Source: Dioscorea cayenensis subsp. rotundata
Taxonomy: Eukaryota; Streptophyta; Magnoliopsida; Dioscoreales; Dioscoreaceae
DNA length: 64,000 nt
NCBI RefSeq assembly: GCF_009730915.1
Contig: NC_052489.1
Span: 26,715,916-26,779,915, forward strand
Reading direction: 5' to 3'
The notes beneath the pieces were generated by a model. The model had not been told where the DNA came from. It saw only the letters and a list, made by a program, of their open reading frames with translations, and made no database searches. Every line of letters starts with the position of its first letter. Position 1 is the first letter of the stretch. The translations under genes were made by a program, and so were the position numbers. Positions 11,886 through 22,720 of this stretch are shown here, piece by piece.

Positions 11886-11919
11886 TTTTTCTCTAGGAGG
11901 CTCTGCAAAAATGAAATTA

Positions 11920-12400
11920 CCAAAAATACCCCCATTCAAATTCATCCTTTACTTTTTTCCTCATTTTACTATTTCTTTTTAACCCATCCTTTCATTTTTC
12001 CCATATTTTTTTCCTTTTCTTCTCTTATTTTTACTCACCCTTCCAATTTTTTTCCCCATTTTTCCTTCTCTCTTTTTTTCAACTCACCCTTCCATTTTTT
12101 TCCATATTTTTTTTCCTTCTCTCTTTTTAATTCACCCTTCATCTTTTTCCATATTTTTTTCTTCTCTCTCTAAATTCACCCTTCATTTTTTTTCATATTT
12201 TTTTCCTTCTCTCTTTTTTTTAAATTCACCCTTCATTTTTTTTCATATTTTTTTCCTTCTCTCCTGAATTCACCCTTCATTTTTATTTTTTTTCCCTCTC
12301 TCTTTTCTTTCATCTCCTTCTACTCTTCCTTCATTCTTTCATCTCTTTTATTTTTTTTTCATTTCTTTCATCATTTTTTTTTACCAAAAATGCCCCTCAC
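11920..12400. repeat. Pyrimidine-rich tandem tract, ~50-bp unit
   Basis: T/C-rich + strand with repeated AATTCACCCTTCATTTTT, TTTTCATATTTTTTTCC and TTCTCTCTTTTT blocks. It follows the minisatellite and belongs with it, probably as non-coding retroelement sequence. Confidence 0.75.
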
Positions 12401-12424
12401 CAATAAACTCTTCCTCTATTTTTT

Positions 12425-13360
12425 AGACAAAGAAACTTCTAAAGCACCTTGCAGCATTGGCATGACTGAAGATAAGCACTCCTCAAAAAATGCTCTCCAA
12501 TAGCAAGGGCAATGTCTCCGAAGCTTGAGAAAGTAGGAGGTTTAATAGACTGATGAAGCTATAAAATTCTGAATCAATATACTCATAACAAGTGGGACTT
12601 GATGGTTCTGTGTCACAGGCGTTTTGCTGTCCAACAATAGCTCTAACATTAGAGCCCTGATAATCAATGACAGTTTCCTCAACAACCTGATGTTTGTGTG
12701 ACATGGATTCACTTTTACCATTTATCCTTGCCTCTGAAGCTGGATCTTTTGGGGAATTTCTCCAATGATATCTCACGGTGTCAACTCCATTCACAAGCTC
12801 AGCCCCATGATCTATGCTTGTATTCACCTGTCCTTGCATACCCTTCCCATTCAAACCTGCAGAGCAAGCAGCCACATTCTTGGCATGGCTACCTTCTCAA
12901 ACCTAACAGCTACCATAGGTTCGCCATCTGCTATATCAGTATTCACATTATAACCCTTCCCGGGCCTAATCCATGACCACAAAGGCAATCATTGGGATAT
13001 GACCGTCGGCGAGAATCGAGTGGAGCACGGGAGGGATCAACACGCGAAACCCGATCACTCAACAATCCCCTGTGACAATGGACTCGAGGAAGACATTATC
13101 TATCTGGAATCGCGAAAGCCTCGACGCGGTGCCACTCAAGCATGTTGATCTCAAAGAACGAGGCTCTTGTTGATCTTCCTAGCAAGAACCATCTTCACAG
13201 CTTCCCTAATATGAGCATTGGTAACATAAAGGCCGTTGTAGAGCTTGGGCTCGTGGCCGGTTGGGTACAAAGACGGCGACGGAGCAACATGCCACGACGG
13301 AGGACTCGGTGCGGCCGGAAAGGTAGCCCGTAGAGACCAGTGAATTAGAAACTCTCTCAC
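12425..13360 (-). pseudogene. Broken minus-strand gene fragment, unknown family
   Basis: The minus strand has gene-like composition and readable pieces in at least three frames: LYNGLYVTNAHIREAVKMVL (about 13250-13190), NVFLESIVTG and RVSRVLIPPVL-like text (about 13100-13030), then VDTVRYHWRNSPKDPASEAR (about 12785-12725) leading to IDYQGSNVRAIVGQQ (about 12680-12635), and finally KPPTFSSFGDIALAIGEHFL in a shifted frame (about 12545-12485). The conserved-looking segments, separated by frameshifts, suggest a decayed or transposon-captured copy of a cellular gene. I do not recognise the family. There is no intact start-to-stop frame longer than 130 codons. Confidence 0.45.
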
Positions 13361-13479
13361 GGTATTTGATAAAAATGGGAGAGAAAGAGAACGAACGAGA
13401 GAGAAGGAAAGAAATGCATGCTATTAATCATGGATACATGCACGTGTATGTGTTTTCTTGTTTTTTTTTTATGCATGAG

Positions 13480-13690
13480 AATCACAAAGTGGCGGGACCC
13501 ATTGCCATTTTCTTTTTAGTACATGAGAGATAGGTCAAGGGCAGCATGCATGACATGCATTCGATAAAAAATCATTAAAAAGATGGGACCCATTGCATTT
13601 TTCTTTCTTAACGACGTGTGAAAAAGTATCGTAGGGCATGGAATGACATGCATTTGATAAAAAAGTATCAATTTTAAAGAGGGGCCCACG
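13480..13690 (+). repeat. ~95-bp direct duplication
   Basis: GGGACCCATTGC, TTTTCTTTxTTA and ATGACATGCATT(C/T)GATAAAAAA occur twice in the same order, about 95 bases apart. Confidence 0.7.
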
Positions 13691-14640
13691 TATCTAGAGG
13701 CATGGAGACATCATATTCATATTTGCAGTACTTCTTCGGTTTTTTGGGATCAACCTCCTTTCGACCTCTTTTTCCTTCTTCTTCTCCTTCTTCCTCCTCA
13801 CTTGTCTTTTTTTATTCTCTCCTCCCTTTTTCTCCTCATACATCTCTCCTTCTTCATGCTTTATCTCTCTTTTCTTCGCCTCACGAAATCCTCAACACCT
13901 GAAGAATATTCAACTCCCGGGAGAGATTTTTTAAAAAATTTTTGAATTCAAAAATTCCCATCCCTATCCATAATCTCTCTTCTTTTATTTATTTATTTAT
14001 TTGAATTTCCTACCCCTTTTTTATTATTATTCACATATATATTTTTTAAATATATATATATATATATTTTTTGAAATTTCAAACGAATATAGATATATAT
14101 ATATATATGCATATATATCTTCAAATATATAAATATATATATATATATTCTCTTTCCTCTTCTTTATTATTATTTTTTCATTTACACCCCTACTTTTATT
14201 TGGAATAGGATAATCCTTATCTCCCTCCTTTTCTATTTGAAGTAGGAGAATATAATTCATCATCACTATTTTTTTATTTATCCCCTTTTTTGTTTGATTT
14301 TAATTCGAAGTAGAATGCCAAATTCCTAATGAGATTAGGAATGAAAATTTTTTATATAAACATATATATATATATATTATCAAACACCATCAAGTATAAA
14401 ATTTATAAAAAAACAATTTGATAAATTTTTTTATTTAGATGTTGTAATAAAATTTAAAATTATAAATTTTTTAGTAATTTGTCAATAGATGTAATTTATA
14501 AAGATGGAAGAGTCATAATCTCTGACCATTATTATGAAAAAAAAATTAATTCTTCAGCCATACATTAAGAGAAAGTTAAATTTTTACCCTCCTATCTTTG
14601 TATAAAAATCAAATGTCTTGTGAGATGGTATAAGCACTGT
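13691..14640. other. Intergenic AT/pyrimidine-rich DNA with (TA)n tracts
   Basis: Contains (TTTA)n near 13985 and several (TA)n runs between about 14030 and 14380. No gene is seen; the 79-codon minus frame here encodes only YI repeats from the microsatellite. Confidence 0.6.
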
Positions 14641-14663
14641 GATGTCAACTCGTGAAGTGTGGG

Positions 14664-17600
14664 TTAAATTTTTTTATAAATCACTCAAGTTTGACCAAAT
14701 TTCATTTTGCTCACCAATGTTTGGTTTGTTTCTAAATGCTCACTCAAGTTTTTAATCTTTTCACCGGCGGGTCACCCGATTGATTAATGTTTTAATCAGC
14801 TGACGTGGAGGCTTGATTAACATTTTAATTACTCAAGTGGTTGAACACGTGACATTATGTTGCCACATCATCGGGATGTTGCCACTTCACTGCCCTCTTC
14901 ATTACAATGACAAACATTTGTCTAGGCTTCTTCATCATCATCGTTTCCACCGCCCGATCAAGCAGCACAATGAGGAAGTGGCTAGCGGCTGTCTGGAGAG
15001 TGAAAGAAAATCAACATTGAAGACGAAGAGGAGTTGTAGCATTAAGAATGTCGGTGAGTTGGGAGATTCGACAAGAGGATGAAGAAGCTCCGGGAATCTG
15101 TAAGTGGGTTTAATATCGGTGAAACCCTATCCTTTGAACTCTTCCTAAGGTGCGAGTTTTAGCTTGTAGATGTTGTGTTTTAAGTTTAAAAGGTCTAACT
15201 GAACTATGCCCCCCTTCCCCACACACCCTATTTGGTTAGGGTTTTCTCAATTTCATAGATTTGAGAATATGCAGTTCTAAAGCCAATGTGTTTGTTAATT
15301 TTGATGAAGAAAGGAGTTAATTTTTGTTTTAGGGTTTGTTAATAGCAAGCCAAAAGTTTGATTAGTAGTTCAATTGGTAGAGAATATGTATTTAAATTAT
15401 TGGGAAAGACATGTGTTTTTAACGTTGGAGCTTAATTATGATTAGGCTTACACAATTGCAAAAGTTTTTCTTCTTTTTAGGTAATTATGAGGCTGTAGTT
15501 AAAGTTTTGTTTCATTCTTGGTAATTATGGGGTTGGCATGTGGAAATTAGTATCCAAATATGTTTAGAATAAATCTTATTTTCCATGATCCAAAAATGTG
15601 CCTGGATTTTGATGAAATAAATCAAGTCAATTACTCTATGAAAGAATTCACAGCTATGCCATGAGTTGAATCTCACTTTAATATTTTTTTAATGATTTTT
15701 CTGTGAAATTTTGAGTTGGATAGATGTTCTGGTTAATGTCTCTGATTTCTTCAATCAGACTTAGTAGTTCAAGCTTTAATCCTGACCCAAATATCATCTT
15801 AAGATTGTTGCTTGATTTTTGGTACATGTTAGATCTTGACCTTCATGAATTGATGGTTTGAGAATGCTTTCTTTTTGTAGCATAATTTTTTGGGTTTTGA
15901 AAATGTTTTAATTTTGGATTTGTTAAATCAAATTTTAGGTGCCAATGCATAACTAATCACAGTCATGTATGCATTGTATGGTAGATGATATAGAAGCATT
16001 TGTTGGGTATGTAGACTACGTATGTGCAGATCAAATATCAAGGCTCGAATTGCTTAGTATGGCCAGAGAATTAAAGTTGGAGGTTGAAAGGTGCAACATA
16101 TGGTACTTGGATGCCCACAGTGCAAGCAAAAGCCTAAAAGAGATTTCATCTGATCTAGATGCACTGACAATGGCCAATAATGTGGACTCGAGCAGGGAGA
16201 TTTGTGTGTGCATCAAGAATACCATAATGAGTGTGGTTCATCAAGGTGCTACAGGTGGCAACACTTATCGGCAGAATACCACCCATGCAGTTGAGATAGA
16301 AGTGCTTGTAGTTAACCTTGTTTTAACAACCATATACTCTAGTAGGTAATATAAAATAGTTTCACTGACCCCCAAGTTTTTGTTGTAGGGTGATTTCCAA
16401 TCACAGTAGGGTGACAATTGGGACAAGGGAAAAATTGGATACCAAGGGAGGTAAAAGGAGCAACCAAAGCTAAGTCAAGGGCCGGGTGAAGGTCAAAGAT
16501 ACTGATAAGAACACCAATGATGGAGGGGCTACAAAAAGCAGAGAGTTTGGCTTCCATGAGATTGCCTAAAAGAACAACTTTCCATTAGCAGTTGGTGGTC
16601 TGGATAATTCAAATAGCCATGTTTTTGTACCCCATACTGTACTTTTTTTAATTTGCATCAGTGATCCCGAGTTTTTTTGTACTCTTGGTTTATACTCGGG
16701 ATTACCATGTATGATGTGTCAATGCCAGGTTTTGTACACAACCCAATGACATATTCTCTCTTTCAAATTTCAATTTGTGAAGTGAATACTTTTGTTGTGA
16801 ATCCCTTGTAAATATCGGTTTCTTGTGAATGCTTTTGTTGTGAATATTCCAGCAAATGATTTCTCATGGATACTTTGTTGTGTTTCAATTTCATGGTTTG
16901 TATTCAGAATACTTTGTAGTGAACACAAATATGTTTCAATATGTGAATGCCTTGTTGTGAATACTTTGTGAAGAATACTGCACATTTTTTTGATCGGTAA
17001 ATGCCTTGTTGTGAATTTAATTATTCGAGTTCATGTTCTCAATTGAACTATATTCCCGATTGATGTTTAGAAACCTCATCTCCTTCATGTTTGATTAGCC
17101 CTTTTCCTGCAGAAAATTTGGTTGTATATAATTTTTTTGCAAATTAAGAGGAAATTAATCTTACACTTGTCATATATAATCTGAATAATTAAATTGTGCT
17201 CAGTCTAATTAGATTGCGAACTTCTTTAAGAATTAATTCTTCAATGATTTTGCACGACTCTTCCGTTTAAAACATAGTACTCAAGTTCAACTGGTTACAA
17301 TGAGTGACTTCACAATAAATTGATCGGTTACGGTGATTGGCCCTAACTAGTTGTCGATTTAAAAGTAAAAATTGCAGAGCTTCCATGGATGAATGAAACC
17401 AACGAATACAGTGAATTCACAATGAGTGGCCCCAATGGGTTACAATGGTTACAATGAATTCATCCAAAGCTTCCATGGATGAATGAAACCAATGAGTTCA
17501 AAAAGGAAAAGAAAATCTAATTTTCAGCAGCACTAGGTCGTCAAACATCCTCTATCCTCCATCAAAGCTCACCAAATATGATTGGGAGGTTCTCAGATAT

Positions 17601-17924
17601 TCTTACGAAGTTCGACGAAGATTATTTGCTTCGTCATGATGAACACCAGAAATCCCCAGACCCTCCACTAATCTCAGAGGATCAGATGAAGAAGGCAGTG
17701 AAGTGGCAACATAATGTGATGTGTCCGTCCACTTGGCAAAGTTGATGACGCCGATGTGCTGAGTAGGATCTCACGACCTCCACGTCAGCTAATTAAAACA
17801 TTAATCAATCTGGTGACCCGCCGGTGAAAAGATTAAAAACTTGAGTGAACATTTAGAAACAAACCAAACATTGGTAAGCAAAATGAAATTTGGTCAAACT
17901 TGAGTGATTTATAAAAAAATTTAT
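14664..17924. mobile_element. Non-autonomous MULE with ~147-bp terminal inverted repeats
   Basis: The left terminus (about 14666-14811) and right terminus (about 17776-17922) are near-identical reverse complements: AAATTTTTTTATAAATCACT, TTTGACCAAATTTCATTTTG, CCAATGTTTGGTTTGTTTCT, TTCACCGGCGGGTCACC and GCTGACGTGGAGG on the left all recur inverted on the right. Weaker homology continues inward through CATTATGTTGCCAC and CACTTCACTGCC, so the original repeats were longer. Long inverted repeats plus the PB1-like reading frame inside identify it as a Mutator-like element. There is no transposase catalytic region within 3.26 kb, so it cannot move unaided. I could not establish the 9-bp target duplication because the outermost few bases are uncertain. 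Confidence 0.8.
15969..16349 (+). CDS. MULE-type PB1-like N-terminal domain protein, truncated
   Basis: A 126-codon frame inside the non-autonomous MULE. Residues about 1-85 carry the pattern of the PB1-like domain found at the start of many plant MULE proteins: FVGYVDYVCADQISRLEL, a LSMAREL helix, LKEISSDLDALTMANNV and a final ICVCIKN strand. The typical partner regions (transposase catalytic core, SWIM and zinc knuckle) do not follow; the frame ends after about 40 unrelated residues. It therefore looks like the 5' exon of an internally deleted element. Whether it is transcribed is unknown. Confidence 0.6.
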   Translation: MHCMVDDIEAFVGYVDYVCADQISRLELLSMARELKLEVERCNIWYLDAHSASKSLKEISSDLDALTMANNVDSSREICVCIKNTIMSVVHQGATGGNTYRQNTTHAVEIEVLVVNLVLTTIYSSR

Positions 17925-17950
17925 AAATCACAGGGATCAAAATATAATTT
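17925..17950 (+). repeat. 26-base repeat, copy 1 (left of gap)
   Basis: Identical to 19021-19046 on the other side of the N run. It lies directly at the outer edge of the MULE right terminus. Confidence 0.85.
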
Positions 17951-18006
17951 ATAAAGTTTTTTTTGAATTAAACATATAAATAAATAAATAAATAAATAAA
18001 GGCTTG

Positions 18007-19006
18007 NNNNNNNNNNNNNNNNNNNNNNNNNNNNNNNNNNNNNNNNNNNNNNNNNNNNNNNNNNNNNNNNNNNNNNNNNNNNNNNNNNNNNNNNNNNNNN
18101 NNNNNNNNNNNNNNNNNNNNNNNNNNNNNNNNNNNNNNNNNNNNNNNNNNNNNNNNNNNNNNNNNNNNNNNNNNNNNNNNNNNNNNNNNNNNNNNNNNNN
18201 NNNNNNNNNNNNNNNNNNNNNNNNNNNNNNNNNNNNNNNNNNNNNNNNNNNNNNNNNNNNNNNNNNNNNNNNNNNNNNNNNNNNNNNNNNNNNNNNNNNN
18301 NNNNNNNNNNNNNNNNNNNNNNNNNNNNNNNNNNNNNNNNNNNNNNNNNNNNNNNNNNNNNNNNNNNNNNNNNNNNNNNNNNNNNNNNNNNNNNNNNNNN
18401 NNNNNNNNNNNNNNNNNNNNNNNNNNNNNNNNNNNNNNNNNNNNNNNNNNNNNNNNNNNNNNNNNNNNNNNNNNNNNNNNNNNNNNNNNNNNNNNNNNNN
18501 NNNNNNNNNNNNNNNNNNNNNNNNNNNNNNNNNNNNNNNNNNNNNNNNNNNNNNNNNNNNNNNNNNNNNNNNNNNNNNNNNNNNNNNNNNNNNNNNNNNN
18601 NNNNNNNNNNNNNNNNNNNNNNNNNNNNNNNNNNNNNNNNNNNNNNNNNNNNNNNNNNNNNNNNNNNNNNNNNNNNNNNNNNNNNNNNNNNNNNNNNNNN
18701 NNNNNNNNNNNNNNNNNNNNNNNNNNNNNNNNNNNNNNNNNNNNNNNNNNNNNNNNNNNNNNNNNNNNNNNNNNNNNNNNNNNNNNNNNNNNNNNNNNNN
18801 NNNNNNNNNNNNNNNNNNNNNNNNNNNNNNNNNNNNNNNNNNNNNNNNNNNNNNNNNNNNNNNNNNNNNNNNNNNNNNNNNNNNNNNNNNNNNNNNNNNN
18901 NNNNNNNNNNNNNNNNNNNNNNNNNNNNNNNNNNNNNNNNNNNNNNNNNNNNNNNNNNNNNNNNNNNNNNNNNNNNNNNNNNNNNNNNNNNNNNNNNNNN
19001 NNNNNN
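18007..19006. other. Assembly gap (1000 N)
   Basis: Exactly 1000 N. Frames spanning it on either strand are meaningless. Confidence 1.
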
Positions 19007-19020
19007 TGCCAATTGAGTGC

Positions 19021-19046
19021 AAATCACAGGGATCAAAATATAATTT
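19021..19046 (+). repeat. 26-base repeat, copy 2 (right of gap)
   Basis: Second copy of the 17925-17950 word, 15 bases after the gap ends. Confidence 0.85.
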
Positions 19047-19129
19047 TATTCAAAAATATGTAGATCTTAAATTTGGACGGCCATTAACGAACGTGATCAA
19101 GTTTCCGAGATTCAAAGCGTGAGTGCGAC

Positions 19130-21480
19130 TACTCGGTGATACTCCTCCCATTTGTTAAACCGAGGAGTCGAAGCATCGTGCTCTGGATTTCTCTCTGGAT
19201 GTCTAGCGATTGTTGTCTAGGGTTTGGAAGATTTCCTGCTTGATTGATTGGTATGGTTCTTCACTGTTCCTTTTGTTCTGAAACAATTGGCTTATCTGCC
19301 ATCTAGTCTGTTTGTTTGTGATTTGGAATACATTGTTGTTGCTTTCCGGATTCGCTTCATTTATTTCACCGATTGTGGATGGGCGTTCTGCCCAAATAGT
19401 GCAGTTAATGGACTAAGATCTCACTTCTGTTTTGATGTAGAAGAAAATAGATGAAAAATTATTCATAAAGTTAGGATTTTTACTAGTTTTTTTTTTTTAA
19501 ATTATTTATTGTGCTGAAAAATGTAATGCATAAACCAGGGTTTGTTTGTGATTTTAAGTAAATTGTTTTTGTGTATGTGTTTTGGTTGTGAATAGTTGTT
19601 CTGCTCAGAGTGTGGTTAATGGAGTATGATTTGACTCCTGGCTCGATGTAGGATAAAAGAGAAGAAATTTTCATTCATAAAGTCAGGATTTTTATAGTTT
19701 GTTGGTTCAGTGAGCCGAAAAATGCAATTGCATAGACTAGGTATTCCTTTTGTCACGGGGGTTCATGAAATTGAAGAAAATTTCACTCAGAAAGTTGATA
19801 TTTTTATAGTTAGCAGATTCCATGTGCCCAAAAATGCAACTAATTGATTGAATGTTTTTCTTTCGCTTTCTCGTGGATGGTTTCTATCATTGTCCTTGTG
19901 AAATGACTCAACTATCACTTCTGAGAAGGAATTTTGTTGGCTTGGTTTTTGGGATCATGTAATGTTTTCACGGTTTCACTAGGGAAGGAAGATCACAGAA
20001 CAAAGCAAGGGTTTAAGACTAGAGAAGAAGATCATGATGGAATGGAAACACTTCTATGTTTCCTAACTTTTGGGGCATATGATGCTTGACCAGTCTTACT
20101 ATCATCTGGCATATAAACAACTAAAGAGAACAATGTCATGTGAATCTTATTTTTATGCATATTATATAGATAAGTAGCCAAGTGGTTGGAGTTTTATGGT
20201 CTATTTTTTTTCCTAATAAACTGATCAAGTCAGTGTGCCTTCTTATTAGTTATGAACATACCACTGGACAAGGATTTCCCTAAGTACTTCTTATTTGAAT
20301 AAAGATAAAATTTGTCCATTGTTTTATGCAATTTGTTACTAGAATTTATATTTTTCCTTTTTCACACTTCTAAATCCACTGCTTCTGTGGATCTTATTCT
20401 ATTTGGAACCGTCATTAGATTTTTGAATCTCCTACAGAGATGTTTCAGAGGTGCTTTTGTAATCTGAGTACAGCTCAGGTTCTTCCTATTAGATTGAAGA
20501 CATGTAATCTTCTTCTGTCTCTGCTATTAGAAACAAATATTTCCAGGGCTTAGCATGCTTTTGGATGAGGTTTTTTGTTACAATCGCTATACATCATCAA
20601 TTCCAAATTTATTCCACTTATCAGTTATCATCCAAGAACTGAAAATCATATCAGTCATCATTCAATTTAGCCCGTTTCAATTTATTTCACCTTTTGAAAT
20701 CAAGTGCCTTGTTTTGGGGAATAACATGTCTCTTTATGATGAGATCCGTAGATGGCTACTTTTGGTCCCCCAACTATGTGTATATGCACTTTTTGGGCAG
20801 TAGTTTCTGTCTAATGGCAATGTACTGCTTGATATCATGGGGCTTCCCACACCTTCTCATGCTTAATGGGTGTACTGGGACATGTAGCACAAAGAATTCA
20901 ATGATAATGTCCCAGTTGTTCATTAAACATTGAAAAGTTTCCATATTGGTTCCCATATCATGATCAGTGATGCTCACACTTGCGATGCTTGCTTATAACG
21001 AATGGAAAGAACTGTTACATGTTTGTTTTCCATCTTGACAAAGTTCTTTTTTTTTTTCCTTATTTATTGGTTTTAGACTTTGAATGCATTCCTTTTGTAT
21101 CCTTTGGCTATCTACCTTGGAATCCTTATCTTTTTGGTCTAAATGCACTGCTTTAATCTAATTTATTTTCTGTTGACAATCTTCAAACCCATATTTCCTT
21201 GTGTTAGGCCTGGGCCGCAAAGAAAGCAATCTAGAAAGGTTGAACTGGCCTGGAGGCTGGAGATGTTGTTTACATGTGTGAATGCTTAAATGGTCAAGGT
21301 AGGCTAGAAAAGATGCCATTCATAGTCCCACATGAGTTGGCTGTTTTTCAAACATTATCAACTCGTTGTACAACTGCTATAAAGAGGAAATAGATGCATC
21401 TCTTCAACTAGAAGAAACCTCCATCCTTGCAATTCAAGATAAAGGAAAGATAAAAGCATAAGCAGGAAGGATAACAGAGC
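19130..21480 (+). other. Probable 5' leader exon and long leader intron of the AT74-like gene
   Basis: The TC-rich stretch at about 19150-19245, with CTAGGGTTTGGAAGATTTCC, looks like a plant 5' untranslated exon, and a GGTATGG donor-like site follows at 19248. No coding sequence is seen from there to 21480, where the next gene's start codon region begins. A leader intron of about 2.2 kb is the simplest reading, but it is not proven. Confidence 0.35.
19385..19860 (+). repeat. Degenerate threefold tandem repeat, ~150-230 bp unit
   Basis: Three successive blocks share TCATT/ACTCA-TAAAGT(T/C)AGGATTTTTA, then TAGTTTGTTGGTTC-like text and GCCGAAAAATGCAA, at about 19385-19560, 19595-19750 and 19755-19860. 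Only fragments of the outer parts are kept in the third copy. Confidence 0.6.
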
Positions 21481-21481
21481 A

Positions 21482-21514
21482 ATGCAATGGAGCATAAGTG
21501 GGAGGAAGAGATGA
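21482..21514 (+). promoter_or_regulatory. Overlapping 10-codon upstream ORF at the AT74-like start
   Basis: ATG 21482 opens a 10-codon frame ending in TGA at 21512-21514. It overlaps ATG 21487, and its stop overlaps ATG 21511 as ATGA. This could bias initiation to 21511 by reinitiation. It is seen in sequence; its function is inferred. Confidence 0.4.
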
Positions 21515-22720
21515 ACAGGCATCAGTTGCTTCATAGGAAGCTCCCTAAGAGAATTATTTTGGTCAGGCATGGAGAGAGCCAGGGGAACCTCAGCATGTCG
21601 GCATATACAACAACCCCTGACCACCGGATTCCGCTCACACTACTTGGTCTTGAGCAGGCTCGTGCTGCAGGGCAACAAATCAAGGAAGCAGTATCAAAGG
21701 GTGGACAAGCCGATGATTGGAAGATGTACTTCTATGTATCACCGTACGAACGGACAAGATCCACATTGAGGGAAATTGGGCGCTCATTCTCTAAGAGGAG
21801 GATCATTGGTGTGCGAGAGGAGTGCAGAGTCAGAGAGCAGGATTTCGGCAACTTTCAGGTTGAGGAAAGGATGCTGGTGATCAAGGAGAGCAGAGAGCGC
21901 TTTGGTCGCTTCTTCTTCCGCTTTCCTGAAGGCGAGTCTGCCGCTGATGTCTTTGATCGTGTCGCAAGTAATAATTCTGTCTCTTCCTCTCTTCTTCTCT
22001 TTCTCTTAACACTATTTCACACAGAAAAACAAGCATGAATCAGATGATAGGGTGCTGCATGCAGTACAATTTTCAGTTATCTATCTAAATTACACTCTTA
22101 TAAAACATGCATACAAAGTCATATTTTTTACTATCCATATTAATGATTGAACTGCCTTCTCATGTCATCTTCTGCCAATTGCGACAAACCATTTTTAACT
22201 TCAGTCATGTACGATGCACTAGAAAAATCTTTTCCTTGGAATCACAAAAAGTATTCTTGGTAGTTTGTTATAGCGAGAATGATTGACAGTAAAGATTGAA
22301 TTTGAAATTTCAGGCTTCATGGAGTCCTTATGGAGGGACATAGACTTGAAGAGGTTGGGTCAGGATGATAGCTGTGACATCAACCTTGTGATCGTGTCGC
22401 ATGGGCTGACCATTCGGGTGTTCCTCATGAAGTGGTTCAAGTGGACAGTAGACCAATTTGAGAGGCTAAATAACCCAGGAAACTGTGAGTTCCGGGTGAT
22501 GCAACTCGGCCCCAGTGGAGATTATAGCCTTGCAATACACCACTCGACGGAGGAGCTTGTGCAATGGGGGCTTTCTCCGGAGATGATTGCTGATCAGCAA
22601 TGGCGTGCCACCGCCCAGAGAGGCAGCTGGAATGAGGATTGTGCCGGTTGCCTCAGCGGTTTCTTTGATGACCTCCAGAATTCTTCATCAAGCGATGACA
22701 TTGACGAATGCAAATGTTAG
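21487..22720 (+). CDS. Phosphoglycerate mutase-like protein, AT74 type (histidine phosphatase superfamily)
   Basis: Exons 21487-21967 and 22314-22720 join to 295 codons. The fold belongs to the histidine phosphatase superfamily: the RHG motif LVRHGES (R27, H28, G29), SPYERT with acidic E88, and VSHGLT (H190) supply the phospho-acceptor His, the proton donor and the second catalytic His. The body ECRVREQDFGNFQ and the FPEGESAADVFDRVAS segment are typical of plant AT74-type proteins, which are broad small-molecule phosphatases or mutase-like proteins of uncertain substrate. The intron has GT-AG ends and splits an AGC Ser codon. The N-terminus is ambiguous: ATG 21487 adds eight residues to ATG 21511, and homologues usually begin a few residues before LPKRIIL. 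The C-terminal tail of about 30 residues is Ser/Asp-rich and variable. No defect seen. Confidence 0.88.

Noticed and set aside
10775-11890. CRISPR-like or other prokaryotic array
   Set aside because: Units are contiguous and vary without unique spacers, and the context is a plant nuclear genome.
17921-19122. Long open frames on both strands around 18-19 kb
   Set aside because: They consist of the second N gap with a few real codons at the edges.
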